64,000 nucleotides of DNA, from NCBI RefSeq assembly GCF_019457615.1, contig NZ_CP080414.1, forward strand, positions 3,607,501 through 3,671,500. Reading direction: 5' to 3'. The position numbers and the translations under genes were made by a program. The notes beneath the pieces were generated by a model. It was not told the origin of the DNA and did no database searches. It saw nothing but the letters and a program-made list of their open reading frames with translations. Numbering within the stretch: the stretch's first letter is position 1; every line of letters begins with the position of its first letter. This DNA is from Shewanella zhangzhouensis. Lineage in GTDB: Bacteria; Pseudomonadota; Gammaproteobacteria; Enterobacterales; Shewanellaceae. Positions 18,351 to 27,476 of this stretch are shown here, one piece after another.

Positions 18351-19325
18351 CTAATGCACGTTCTGCTTGATAAGCTGGCCTATCTCCTGCTTCATCCAAT
18401 CGAGATGCACACCACCACGACCACTGCGGCTCAGCATATAGAGCCTCGGGTAGGGCTGATCCCGATAGAGACGTGCGGTATCCATGCCCGACAGGCAGCA
18501 CACGTGCAAACCGGGAAGCTGCTCACTGTGCTCATACACCCTGCTGTAAGGCAGCAGACTCACCGTCTTATCGTCAGCCAGATAACGATACAACTGATGA
18601 AACGCCAGCCCCTCACGGCCCAATTCCACCGGTGCCAGATGGCAGCTGAGCCGCTGCTGGGCACAGTAGCGCTGGAAAGGATCCGGCGCCTGTTTGTCCA
18701 ACTGACCGAAAGCGCTCAGGTAGGGATAGTTGGCGATGTTGGCGAGGCTGATCTCCTGCTGCAGCAACGGATGCTTGTGTGAGCAAAGCAGATACAAATG
18801 GGTTAACTCTGTCAGCGGAGAAACAATGAGTCTGTCGTCTTGCAGTGCCTTGTCCGAAGATTCGCTGACAATGGCCAGGTCAACCAGCCCCTGAGCCAGA
18901 TCTTCCACCAGATCCACAGAGCCGGTGCGCAGCTCATAGCTAATGGGCAGCTGCGCCTCACTGATGGCGCTGCTCAGGCGCTGGGGCAGCTCGGCTATCA
19001 GGAGGTCACTCACATAAAGCACCATCACCTGGCTTGTGGCCAGTTCGTGGCAGCTCTCCAGCTGATGCAGCTGCTCACCGCACTGCACCAGAGCTTTGAC
19101 CAGGGGGTAGAGTTGGCGGGTAAATTCATTGGGTTCGAGGCCATGCTTCTTACGGATAAACAGGGGATCGTTAAAGATCATCCGCGCATGTTGTAAGCAG
19201 CGGCTCACTTTGGGGGCGGGTATATTCATCTCCATCGCCACTGACGAAGCCGAATGCTTTTCATACAAATTAACTAATATATTGGCACTCAGCATATCTA
19301 AACTATCCAGAGTCATATTTTTCAT
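18351..19325 (-). CDS. LysR-family transcriptional regulator, paralogue of the neighbouring gene
   Basis: 324 residues with an N-terminal winged helix (SANILVNLYEKHSASSVAME, PAPKVSRCLQHAR) and a LysR effector domain. It is divergent from the 19707-22417 membrane/nrfBCD genes across a 381-base AT-rich region, a usual arrangement for a LysR regulator and its targets, so control of that cluster is a reasonable guess. It converges on the first LysR gene with 84 bases between stops and no clear terminator. Confidence 0.88.
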   Translation of the reverse strand: MKNMTLDSLDMLSANILVNLYEKHSASSVAMEMNIPAPKVSRCLQHARMIFNDPLFIRKKHGLEPNEFTRQLYPLVKALVQCGEQLHQLESCHELATSQVMVLYVSDLLIAELPQRLSSAISEAQLPISYELRTGSVDLVEDLAQGLVDLAIVSESSDKALQDDRLIVSPLTELTHLYLLCSHKHPLLQQEISLANIANYPYLSAFGQLDKQAPDPFQRYCAQQRLSCHLAPVELGREGLAFHQLYRYLADDKTVSLLPYSRVYEHSEQLPGLHVCCLSGMDTARLYRDQPYPRLYMLSRSGRGGVHLDWMKQEIGQLIKQNVH

Positions 19326-19706
19326 TTCAAAATACCTCTCCCGACAATGAATATACCCATTGGGAGTATAGTAAATATATTTATGCTGACAATAGATTTA
19401 TTCTAATTTAATAAAACAAACAAAAGAGACTTAGATCATATTTCTAAATTTCAATCATTTACAAAAATACTGCAAGAGCTTATTTTTAATGCGAAATATC
19501 TTATAAACCCTACCAAAATCCAGATATTCAGCAATTAAAAATCACATATCTAATTATTGATTATCTACAAAATGAAATAGCTAAATACCGGTATCTGACC
19601 TAAGCCTAATTTTTAATAGTCCGATTTCAATATTTATTGTAAATAGAGTTCATAGGGTAATAATTAATTCGAGAGTTAAAAAGGAAAATAACCTTGGAGG
19701 TTTACC
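19326..19706. promoter_or_regulatory. AT-rich promoter region upstream of the nrf cluster
   Basis: This 381-base region is over two-thirds A+T, unlike the surrounding coding DNA, and must carry the promoters for the LysR gene and the plus-strand cluster. I could not assign an Fnr, NarP or Crp site with confidence. A GGAGG ribosome-binding site precedes the 19707 ATG. Confidence 0.5.
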
Positions 19707-20216
19707 ATGAACACCACCACTATCGTTATTTTAAGCTATGCGTTTATATGGTTTGTCTTTTTCGTCATGTGTCCTCTGGTCATCGTGACCTTCGTCATGA
19801 CGTGCATCAAATTCTTTAGATCAAGTGAGAATCAGTTGGTGGAAGCTGCCGTCAGCATCAAGCCTCACTTGCTCGACAAAGATTCAATGCACTTTCTGAA
19901 AAGCTTAAAGGCCATCGCCGCCAATCGCTACGATATCCTTTACGGAGCGTCACTGGTGAATGTCGTCGACCTGGATGAGTCCGTCAGGAACCACGAAGAG
20001 GTGCAGGACTTTATGGAACACTGTCACCTGGATTACGTGGTCGTCGACAACGAATCTTCTGCGGTCAAACTCGTGGTGAGCGACCCTGCGGCCAGCTCTC
20101 CTGAGCAGATGAAGTTTGTCGAAAAATGTCTGGATTACATTGGCGTACAGCTGATTAAGCTGGATAAAGACAAGCATTGCGACGAAGCCTTGCTGCGCAC
20201 CGCACTCGCCGCCTGA
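19707..20216 (+). CDS. Small membrane protein with DUF2726-like domain
   Basis: 169 residues. Residues 5-36 form a hydrophobic membrane segment; the rest is soluble. The soluble part (about 62-155) resembles DUF2726, a restriction-endonuclease-like fold: LKSLKAIAANRYDILYGASL, HLDYVVVDNES, then a stretch ending QLIKLD. The catalytic residues of active members are not evident, so it may be structural or degenerate. It sits 98 bases upstream of nrfB, facing the same way, and could be in the same transcript. Its role there is unknown. Confidence 0.6.
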   Translation: MNTTTIVILSYAFIWFVFFVMCPLVIVTFVMTCIKFFRSSENQLVEAAVSIKPHLLDKDSMHFLKSLKAIAANRYDILYGASLVNVVDLDESVRNHEEVQDFMEHCHLDYVVVDNESSAVKLVVSDPAASSPEQMKFVEKCLDYIGVQLIKLDKDKHCDEALLRTALAA

Positions 20217-20314
20217 AGGGTATCTCTCATCGCAACGCCCAATGAGCGTCAAACTGACCACTTGGCGCTCCTCATTCCCACAACGTCATGCTCACTGAGG
20301 TGTAAGGATGCATT

Positions 20315-20776
20315 ATGTGTCAAATTACCCCTTGTACTGCGCTGCTGGCCAGCGTCCTGACTCTGGGCTTGGTGGGCCTGGCGCCCAGTGCCTTAGCCGC
20401 CGACGAGCAGGACAGCCGCAGCTGTATCAAATGCCATAAACGCAATGGCCAACTCGAAGGCATACATGCCAGCCCCGGCCTGGCCATTCTCTGTCAGGAC
20501 TGTCACGGCCCCCAGGAGAGCCATCCCAGGAAGGGCTCGAACATCATGGCTTTTGGGCCCGATAGCCCCTTCCCGGCCCAGGAACGCAGCGCCGTCTGCC
20601 TGACCTGTCACGACCATCAGGCCCTGGGTGAGGTCGAATGGACCCACAATGTGCACGCCAACCGCCTTGGCTGCGACCAGTGCCACCGACTCCATCCCGA
20701 AGCTGACCCCATGTTGTCGCTCGATACGCAACAACATAGCCAGTTGTGCGTCAGCTGCCACAAAGTCAAACAATAG
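20315..20776 (+). CDS. nrfB: NrfB-like pentahaem c-type cytochrome
   Basis: A periplasmic electron carrier. Five CXXCH haem-binding motifs are present (residues 37-41, 60-64, 95-99, 120-124, 145-149), the same number as NrfB of the formate-dependent nitrite reductase system. A signal peptide ends around ALA at 27-29. At 153 residues it is shorter than E. coli NrfB (about 188). Identity is supported by the next two genes, which clearly match NrfC and NrfD. In E. coli NrfB hands electrons from NrfCD to NrfA. No nrfA is in this window, so the acceptor here is unknown and may be encoded elsewhere. Confidence 0.82.
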   Translation: MCQITPCTALLASVLTLGLVGLAPSALAADEQDSRSCIKCHKRNGQLEGIHASPGLAILCQDCHGPQESHPRKGSNIMAFGPDSPFPAQERSAVCLTCHDHQALGEVEWTHNVHANRLGCDQCHRLHPEADPMLSLDTQQHSQLCVSCHKVKQ

Positions 20777-20786
20777 GAGGCCTGTC

Positions 20787-21479
20787 ATGCAAGTTTCCAA
20801 ACGCCAGTTTCTCAAGGGGGTTGGGGCGCTGTTGACCGGTGTCTCTGTGTATGGTGCCACCCGCACGCTCCAGGCCGATTCCCTGCTGCAACCCGAGCCG
20901 GAAAGCGAGACCAAATACGCCATGGTGCATGATGAAAATGCCTGCATCGGCTGTAATGCCTGTGTCCAGGCTTGCCGTGAGGCCAATCAGATCCCCGAGG
21001 GTGTCACCCGGGTGAAGATAGAGCGCAAGGGCCCCTTCGGTGAGTATCCGAACCAGAGCTACCGCTTCAGCCGTGTCTCCTGTCAGCATTGCGAAGCCGC
21101 GCCCTGTGTGCGGGTCTGCCCCACAGGCGCCGCCTATATCGACAAAGAGACCGGCATAGTCGCGGTCAACGGCGACCGCTGCGTGGGTTGCCAGTATTGC
21201 ATTGCCGCCTGCCCCTATCAGGTCAGGTATATCCACCCCGAGACCCGCACCGCCGATAAGTGCGATTTCTGTCAGAAGACTCGCCTGGCCCAGGGGCTGC
21301 AACCTGCCTGTGTCGAGGCCTGCCCCACCAAGGCACTGACCTTTGGCAATCTCAAGGATCCCGAGTCGGAGCTGGTTAAGTTGCTTAAAGCCAAGCCCAG
21401 TTACCGCGCCAAGGTGGACCTGGGTACCCGGCCTAAGCTGTTCCATATTCAAACCATAGATGGGGAGATAATGCTATGA
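20787..21479 (+). CDS. nrfC: NrfC-like periplasmic four-cluster ferredoxin
   Basis: 230 residues with four groups of cysteines for 4Fe-4S clusters: CIGCNACVQAC (53-63), CQHC...CVRVCPTG, CVGCQYCIAACPY and CDFC...CVEACPTKAL. It is strongly similar to recalled E. coli NrfC over most of its length. The start at 20787 follows TAGGAGG with six bases spacing; the nrfB stop lies inside that site. The N-terminus has SKRQFLKG, a Tat-like signal with Lys-Arg instead of Arg-Arg. It links the membrane quinol oxidase NrfD to NrfB. Confidence 0.92.
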   Translation: MQVSKRQFLKGVGALLTGVSVYGATRTLQADSLLQPEPESETKYAMVHDENACIGCNACVQACREANQIPEGVTRVKIERKGPFGEYPNQSYRFSRVSCQHCEAAPCVRVCPTGAAYIDKETGIVAVNGDRCVGCQYCIAACPYQVRYIHPETRTADKCDFCQKTRLAQGLQPACVEACPTKALTFGNLKDPESELVKLLKAKPSYRAKVDLGTRPKLFHIQTIDGEIML

Positions 21480-22417
21480 GTGCTTTTCATTTCGAAGGCC
21501 TGGTATGGCATTGGCCTATCGCCATATACCTTTTCCTGGCGGGTCTGTCTGCCGGGGCGGTATTTTTCGCCATCATGCTGAAACACTTTAAGTTATTCCA
21601 TGAAGCCTGGCATTCGCCCTTCGTGCAGGCGGCGGCCATAATCGCCCCTATCGCGGTGTTTGGTGGCCTGGGGATCCTGGTATTCGACCTCACCCGGCCA
21701 CTGGATTTCTGGAAGATCCTGGTGTTCTACAACACCAGCTCAGTGATGTCCATGGGGGTGCTGGTTCTCATGGCCTACCAGGTGGTGCTCTTTGCCTGGA
21801 TAGCCTGTGTCTTCCATGTGCGCATCGGTCAGTTGCTGGGCAATCGCCTGGCCATCGTCCGTCGGCTGCTCAATTGGCTGGTTCTGCAGGAAGCCGCTAT
21901 CACCGGCATTCTGGTGATCCTCGCCATTTCCCTTGGGGCCTATACCGGCTTCCTGCTGTCGGCGCTGATAGGCTTCCCGCTGCTCAATAACCCTGTGCTG
22001 CCATTGCTGTTCCTGATCTCCGGGTTGTCCTCCGGCGCCGCCGCGACCTTGCTGGGTGGTGTGCTGCTCAGGGGTAATCCCAATGGTGTGGAAGTGCGTT
22101 TTATCCACGGCATCGAAATTCCCCTCATCCTGGTGGAGATTGGTTTGCTGTTTACCTTCTTCGCCGGATTGATCCTCTCCGGCGGTCAAAGCCAGGTTGC
22201 CGCGCTCAACGCACTGGGGTTTGGCTTCTGGGGTTGGATATTCTGGGCCGGCGTTATCGGCATAGGTCTCACCCTGCCATTGGCCTTCAACCTGTGGATG
22301 AAGGTCTCGGCGGATCGCAAATTCGCCTATGTGGCGGTGACCGCCAGTTTCAGCCTGTTAGGGGTGTTCTTGCTGCGCAACTTTATCCTCTATACCGGCC
22401 AGATGACGGGGACCTGA
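21476..22417 (+). CDS. nrfD: NrfD-like membrane quinol-oxidising subunit
   Basis: 313 residues with eight or nine hydrophobic helices, the NrfD/PsrC family of quinol-binding anchors. It begins with FHFEGLVWHWPIAIYLFLAGLSAG trimmed here to the family-typical pattern of a W.WPIA start followed by a glycine-rich helix. It overlaps nrfC by four bases (ATGA), showing translational coupling. It probably oxidises menaquinol and passes electrons through NrfC to NrfB. PsrC/PhsC-type polysulfide or thiosulfate reductase subunits are related, but no molybdopterin subunit is present. Confidence 0.9.
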   Translation: MSAFHFEGLVWHWPIAIYLFLAGLSAGAVFFAIMLKHFKLFHEAWHSPFVQAAAIIAPIAVFGGLGILVFDLTRPLDFWKILVFYNTSSVMSMGVLVLMAYQVVLFAWIACVFHVRIGQLLGNRLAIVRRLLNWLVLQEAAITGILVILAISLGAYTGFLLSALIGFPLLNNPVLPLLFLISGLSSGAAATLLGGVLLRGNPNGVEVRFIHGIEIPLILVEIGLLFTFFAGLILSGGQSQVAALNALGFGFWGWIFWAGVIGIGLTLPLAFNLWMKVSADRKFAYVAVTASFSLLGVFLLRNFILYTGQMTGT

Positions 22418-22491
22418 CCCTCGCAGACCTCCATCCTGGAACGAGCTTCCATTGCGTGGGGTCCCCTTGAGTTAAACCGCCGTCATCAAAC

Positions 22492-22517
22492 AAAAAGGGA
22501 GCTCAGGCTCCCTTTTT
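22492..22517. terminator. Bidirectional intrinsic terminator after nrfD
   Basis: GGGAGC-TCAG-GCTCCC with five A before and five T after; it sits between the convergent nrfD and ABC exporter genes. Confidence 0.9.
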
Positions 22518-22529
22518 ATTTATTTGGCA

Positions 22530-24308
22530 TCACGCTTCCGTTAGCAGCTGCAAACTGGCGAATTCCCGGTATTGCTGGCTGGACTCCAGCAGCTCTGTAT
22601 GGCTGCCTTCGGCGATGATTTTTCCCTTGTCCATCACCAGGATCCGGTCGGCATTGATAACCGTTGCCAGACGATGGGCAATGATAAGGCTGGTGCGGCC
22701 ACAGATGAGAGTATCCAGCGCTTCTTTCACATAGCGCTCGCTCACCGCATCCAGGGCACTGGTGGCTTCGTCGAGCAAGAGCACGGGGCGGCTGGCGAGT
22801 ATGGCCCGGGCAATGGCGATGCGCTGTTTTTGGCCGCCGGAGAGTTTAACGCCGCGCTCGCCAAGGTAGCTGTGGTAGCCCTCGGGCATGGCCTCGATAA
22901 AGTCGTGGGCGCGGGCAGCCACACAGGCCGCCTTCACTTCATCGAAGCTGGCATCCACCTTGCCATAGCGGACGTTTTCCAGCACAGAATCGGCAAAAAT
23001 CACCGACTCCTGTGGCACCAGGGCAAAGGCACGCCTGAGCGCTTGCAGGTCGGTATTGGCGATATCCGTGCCGTCCAAATAGATAGCGCCGCTATCCGGC
23101 GCATAAAAACGGCCCAGAAGCTGAAACAGGGTACTCTTACCGGCGCCACTTTCCCCCACCAGAGCCACCTTCTCGCCGGGGTGAATGTGCACAGAAATAT
23201 TATCCAGTGCTTTTACGTCAGTGCCGGGGTAACTGAAGCTGAGACCCTCGATGCGGATATCGCCGCTGAGTTTGCTGGGCAGCGCCATCGGTTCCTGGGC
23301 CTTGGGCACCTCACTCACGGCTTCGCTCAGCTCTTTTAAGCGTTCGGCGGCGCCGCTGGCGCGCTGCACATCGCCTATCACTTCGCTGATGGTAGCCGTA
23401 GCGCCGGCCACCAGCAGGGCATAGAACAAAAAGGCCGAGAGTTCACCGGCACTGATGGCGCCGTTCATCACATCCCGCGCGCCCACCCATATCATCAGGG
23501 CGATGGCGGCTATGGTTAAAAACATCACCCCGGCAATGAGAAGCGCCCGAAACTGAATACGGCGCCCGGCGCTGCCCAGCACCCTGGTGAGCAGGCCACC
23601 GAACTTATGTCGGTCGACCTGCTCGTGGGTGTAAGATTGCACCGTATGGATTTCGTGCAGGCTCTCATCTATGTAAGCACCAAGGTCGGCCACCTTGTCC
23701 TGGCTATCGCGGGAAAGAGCACGCACCTTGCGGCCAAAAATCAGAATGGGCACCAACACCGCCGGCACGGCCACCAGCACCAGTGCCGTGAGTTTGACGC
23801 TGGTGATGGCCATCATGGCGATGCCACCAAGCACAGACACAAAAGAGCGCAGCGCCATGGAAAAACTCGAACCAATCACGGTTTGCAGCAGGGTGGAGTC
23901 GGCGGTAAAGCGGGAGATGACTTCACCGGTCCGCAGCCTGGCATAAAAGGCCGGTGGCAGGGTCAGGAGGTTGTCGTACACCCGGGCGCGAATATCGTTG
24001 CTCACCCGCTCCCCAAGCCAGCTCATTAAATAAAAACGGCAAAACACGGCGCTGGAGCTGATGGCGGCTATACCCACCAGCAGCCACACCAACTGATTGA
24101 GGCGGGCCGCGTTTCCGGCCACAAAGCCTTCATCCACAATCAGCTTTACCCCCTGACCCAGCGCGAGCCAGGCGAGCGAGCCAATCAACAAACAGATGAG
24201 CGCTGTGATTACCCTGAGTTTATAGGGGCGTAAAAAACTGCCCAACCAGCCGACGACATTGCCCTGCGAGGCAGTTGTTGCATGGTTGGTTGCCAAGGTG
24301 TCCGGCAC
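22530..24308 (-). CDS. MsbA-related ABC exporter (fused permease-ATPase)
   Basis: A 592-residue half-transporter that would work as a homodimer in the inner membrane. Six transmembrane helices occupy about 30-310; the ATPase domain follows with Walker A GESGAGKST, the signature LSGGQKQR, Walker B PVLLLDEATSALD and the switch region IIAHRLAT. It belongs to the lipid/drug exporter type, but lacks neighbours such as lpxK that mark true msbA, so the substrate is unknown. The gene is apparently monocistronic, with a terminator at its 3' end. Confidence 0.88.
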   Translation of the reverse strand: MPDTLATNHATTASQGNVVGWLGSFLRPYKLRVITALICLLIGSLAWLALGQGVKLIVDEGFVAGNAARLNQLVWLLVGIAAISSSAVFCRFYLMSWLGERVSNDIRARVYDNLLTLPPAFYARLRTGEVISRFTADSTLLQTVIGSSFSMALRSFVSVLGGIAMMAITSVKLTALVLVAVPAVLVPILIFGRKVRALSRDSQDKVADLGAYIDESLHEIHTVQSYTHEQVDRHKFGGLLTRVLGSAGRRIQFRALLIAGVMFLTIAAIALMIWVGARDVMNGAISAGELSAFLFYALLVAGATATISEVIGDVQRASGAAERLKELSEAVSEVPKAQEPMALPSKLSGDIRIEGLSFSYPGTDVKALDNISVHIHPGEKVALVGESGAGKSTLFQLLGRFYAPDSGAIYLDGTDIANTDLQALRRAFALVPQESVIFADSVLENVRYGKVDASFDEVKAACVAARAHDFIEAMPEGYHSYLGERGVKLSGGQKQRIAIARAILASRPVLLLDEATSALDAVSERYVKEALDTLICGRTSLIIAHRLATVINADRILVMDKGKIIAEGSHTELLESSQQYREFASLQLLTEA

Positions 24309-24491
24309 GAGAGGCTCCCGGGAAGATAAGAAAAGGCTTGGCTGTGAATATGTGGGCGCGGCGGATAAAAAACAACCTCAGGCTTTATTCATCGCGCAGA
24401 ACCCAAGAAGCCGCGGAAGCATTGATACCGGGATTTGGTTTTGTCTGCCCAAGGTGTTAGATTCGGCAAAACTGCGGGCAAGGATGTCGAT

Positions 24492-25469
24492 GTGATTAAA
24501 TATCTGTTTGCTTTACTTATGCTTTTGGCTTTTGACGCCAAGGGCTATCACCCCAAAGAGGCCCACGAGCCCCTCACCACTCGCGCCCTGGACGCCATGG
24601 CTCAATGCGGCGTTCATCTGACTGAGTCGACCCGCCTACAGCTGATGCAGGGCAACCTTGCCATGGATGAAGGCGCCGGCAAGCTGCCAACGGAGCTGAT
24701 GAACACCTCCTTTGCCAAGGCCGTGTTCCCCATGACCAAGCGAATTCATAACTGGCATTTTTATCATCCCGATAAAACCGCTGACGCCCAGCGGCTGGCG
24801 GGTAAAACCGATATGTCCATGGCGCGCCTGTGGCAGGCCGCACTTACAGGGCTTGAGCAGGCACCCGCCGAGCACAGAGCTTATTACCTTGGTGCACTTA
24901 TTCACCTGGTCCAGGATGTCACTGTACCTGCCCATGCGGTGCCCGTGTATCACGGCCCCAAAATCATCGCCTGGCAGCGGGAATTTGCGCCATTGGTGGA
25001 CTACCTGGGTTTCGGATTTCGCGGGATTTTTGTTATCCATGACCCGGTGGACGACTGGCCGGCGAGCCCAAGTGGCGCTGACGAGCGTCTTCAAGCCATT
25101 CCCTGCCCCACTCCCGCCGAGGCTTTCGACGACCACTCAGCAAACTTTGACGCATTAAGAGCAGGAGTGGCCAGACAAACCCTGGCCGCGCTGGATAACC
25201 CTATTCCGGGGTGCGCCGCCCCTTGGCGACTCTTTTGGAGTGAAGACCTGGGCCACAGATACTTTGCCGGCTACAAGCAGGGCATCAAGCCCTTTGGCAG
25301 GACCAAAACCCTCAGTGGTGACGGCATCAGTATGGATGGCAGGCCATGTGAACCTGATTATCAGGGCTTTGTCGAAGCAAGGCACAGGGCAGCAATAGAG
25401 GCCACCATGGCGGCGCTGCAGCTGGGCCAGCTGGGATTAGCCAAACCCGCATCCGCCGGAGCTGAATAG
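24492..25469 (+). CDS. Secreted zinc phospholipase C / S1-P1 nuclease-like protein
   Basis: About 325 residues from a GTG at 24492, preferred because AAGGA lies eight bases upstream and the protein then begins with a signal peptide (IKYLFALLMLLAFDAKG). The helical body has EAHEPLTTRAL and YYLGALIHLVQDVTVPAHAVPV, which resemble the metal-binding His/Asp pattern (H..D...PAH) of zinc-dependent phospholipase C and S1/P1 nucleases. Several further His residues (HNWHFYH) could complete the zinc site. The substrate is not assignable. It converges with the next gene, with stop codons five bases apart. Confidence 0.6.
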   Translation: MIKYLFALLMLLAFDAKGYHPKEAHEPLTTRALDAMAQCGVHLTESTRLQLMQGNLAMDEGAGKLPTELMNTSFAKAVFPMTKRIHNWHFYHPDKTADAQRLAGKTDMSMARLWQAALTGLEQAPAEHRAYYLGALIHLVQDVTVPAHAVPVYHGPKIIAWQREFAPLVDYLGFGFRGIFVIHDPVDDWPASPSGADERLQAIPCPTPAEAFDDHSANFDALRAGVARQTLAALDNPIPGCAAPWRLFWSEDLGHRYFAGYKQGIKPFGRTKTLSGDGISMDGRPCEPDYQGFVEARHRAAIEATMAALQLGQLGLAKPASAGAE

Positions 25470-25473
25470 TCAA

Positions 25474-26955
25474 CTAACTCATCAAGGTTTCGAGGGCGTC
25501 TGCAAGCCGACTGATGGCAGGCGTGTAAACTGGTTGAGGCAGGCGGCAGAGCAGGCGCTCTTCGAGCCGGTAAAGCAATCCGCTGGCGCTGTATCCAAGC
25601 CAGGGAAAGGGCTCAGACTCCCAGCGGCGCAGATGCTCACTCACGGCGCCCCGGTATGCCCATGGCATACCAGCCAGCTCACCATCGGGCCGGGCAATCA
25701 GCTCGGCCAGGGTTTCCCCAAAGAGCATACTGGCGCCCACGCCTTCGCCGCCATAACCGCCCACAAAGGCAAGCCCCGCAGCTTCATCGAAGAGTGCATG
25801 GGGGCGAAACGCCCGCGAGAGTGACAAACAGCCGCCCCAGCCATGGGTGATTTGAGTCCCCTCAAGGGCGGGGAAAAACGCCTGCAACAGTTGACTTCTC
25901 AGGTCAAAGATATCGCCTCTTGGCGCTTCGCCCAGTGTACGGGGCGCAAAACCAAATCGGGTTTTCACCGCGCCGCCAAAGCCATAGCCACCACGGGCAC
26001 CAAACACCAAACGATTATCCGCGCTGCGCTGGCCATAAGTGATAAGCCGTGAGGCATCGGCAAAGGTCTCGCGGTTTTCAAGGCCGATATTGGCCCATTG
26101 CTGCTCGCTCAATGGCTCGGTGGCACAGAGCACACTGAATACCGGCAAGCTGGTTCTGTTATCAAGTCCCAGAAGCCGCTGGTAACCTTCGAGCGCGGCC
26201 ACCACCACAGCGGCTCTGACCGAGCCCTTCGGGGTGTGCACCTTATTGCCAGGCGCTTTCTGGCCGCGTTCTGATAGGGTAATCCTGCTATTTTCAGTGA
26301 GATGCACAGGGCTTTTCTCATAGATGATCACCCCCGCCCGCTCTGCGGCGCGGGCAAGGCCACGGGCCAGTTTTAATGGATGCACCCGGGCACAGTGAGG
26401 GGTGTAGAGCGCAGCTTGTGTCCCCGGCAGATTAAGGGCTTGGCCCGCCTCTGTGGCCGACAACAGGCGATAGTCCGCTTCATCAAAACCGGCTTCACGA
26501 AAGTGCGCCAGCTCGGCTTGTAAACGCTTGAGCTGCTCAGGGTAGCGCGACGCCTGATACAGGTTACCGCCATGGTGGAAGTCGCATTGAATACCCAGCT
26601 CACTGAAGGTATCGGCCGCCCGGACAACCGTGCCTGTAATGACCTGTTTGGCCCTTCGTCGAGGCTCGCCATCCAGCTGCGCCAGATAGCCCAAATCGCC
26701 ACCAAAGCTGCCCATCAGCCAACCGCCATTGCGCCCGGACGCCCCTTCCCCGGCCATGGCTGCCTCGAGCACAACCACCTTGAGAGCAGGCTGTTTCTGT
26801 TTTAGGAACAGTGCCGTCCACAGGCCCGAGTATCCGGCGCCCAAAATGCAAACATCCGCCTCTATATCATTTTCCAGCGAAGCTCGGGGCTCCATGGGCT
26901 CCCCAAGGGTCTGATACCACAGGCTCTCATCGAGCCCGCCCACGGAGGAAATCAT
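25474..26955 (-). CDS. FAD-dependent amino-group oxidoreductase (DAO family)
   Basis: 493 residues. The dinucleotide-binding motif ILGAGYSG is at 37-44, and GEGASGRNGGWLMG and GWGGCLSLSRAFRPH, VGGYGGEGVGAS are characteristic of the gamma-glutamylputrescine oxidase/glycine-oxidase-like group of the DAO family. It would oxidise a substrate amine with FAD and produce hydrogen peroxide or reduce an acceptor. The substrate is unknown; no putrescine genes are nearby. It overlaps the winged-helix gene upstream by four bases, so they form an operon. Confidence 0.85.
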   Translation of the reverse strand: MISSVGGLDESLWYQTLGEPMEPRASLENDIEADVCILGAGYSGLWTALFLKQKQPALKVVVLEAAMAGEGASGRNGGWLMGSFGGDLGYLAQLDGEPRRRAKQVITGTVVRAADTFSELGIQCDFHHGGNLYQASRYPEQLKRLQAELAHFREAGFDEADYRLLSATEAGQALNLPGTQAALYTPHCARVHPLKLARGLARAAERAGVIIYEKSPVHLTENSRITLSERGQKAPGNKVHTPKGSVRAAVVVAALEGYQRLLGLDNRTSLPVFSVLCATEPLSEQQWANIGLENRETFADASRLITYGQRSADNRLVFGARGGYGFGGAVKTRFGFAPRTLGEAPRGDIFDLRSQLLQAFFPALEGTQITHGWGGCLSLSRAFRPHALFDEAAGLAFVGGYGGEGVGASMLFGETLAELIARPDGELAGMPWAYRGAVSEHLRRWESEPFPWLGYSASGLLYRLEERLLCRLPQPVYTPAISRLADALETLMS

Positions 26956-27308
26956 GTTCCGTTCCCGGCAGTGGCCTGCCCGTCGGTATCCTCCACGCCA
27001 AGCAGGCTCTTCACCTGCTCCACATGGGTGTCCATCCAGGCGCTGCTGATGGGCCCCCAGGTGCGAATACGGTAATAACCGGCGTTATGGCGCTCGCCGT
27101 CCTGAACAAACTCCACCTCAATACCTATGTCGGCAAAACTAGCGATGGCATCCTGCAAGGTGCGCCTCGGCATGCCGGTAAGCTTGCCCAGCGACAACAG
27201 ATTATGGCGCGCATCGTCCATCAGATGGGCCAGATACAATTTACGCAAAAAGGCCTTGTGCTGTTTGCTGACCTGATTGCCTGGAGCATAGTCCTGGGTC
27301 ATCACCAT
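26952..27308 (-). CDS. Small winged helix-turn-helix protein
   Basis: 118 residues (start may be two codons later, at 27302). KQHKAFLRKLYLAHL, LSLGKLTGMPRRTLQDAIASFADIGIEV forms a helix-turn-helix with a recognition helix, followed by a wing-like GYYRIRTWGPI. I place it among short uncharacterised winged-helix proteins of gammaproteobacteria. Its stop overlaps the start of the FAD oxidoreductase by four bases, which suggests it controls or is co-expressed with that enzyme. Divergent from the PH-domain operon. Confidence 0.7.
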   Translation of the reverse strand: MVMTQDYAPGNQVSKQHKAFLRKLYLAHLMDDARHNLLSLGKLTGMPRRTLQDAIASFADIGIEVEFVQDGERHNAGYYRIRTWGPISSAWMDTHVEQVKSLLGVEDTDGQATAGNGT

Positions 27309-27476
27309 GATTCCTGTAGGGAGATTGAATCCAAATTACTTGAAATTCAGTCGCTAACCAAGAGCCAAGCGTGTTCTGATACGGCTTTGCAAGCAAATAT
27401 TTCCACTGGCTGGATCCACGCAAGATTTCACTGCTATATTGGCCGTGAATACAAAAATGTCACAAGGATGACACAA

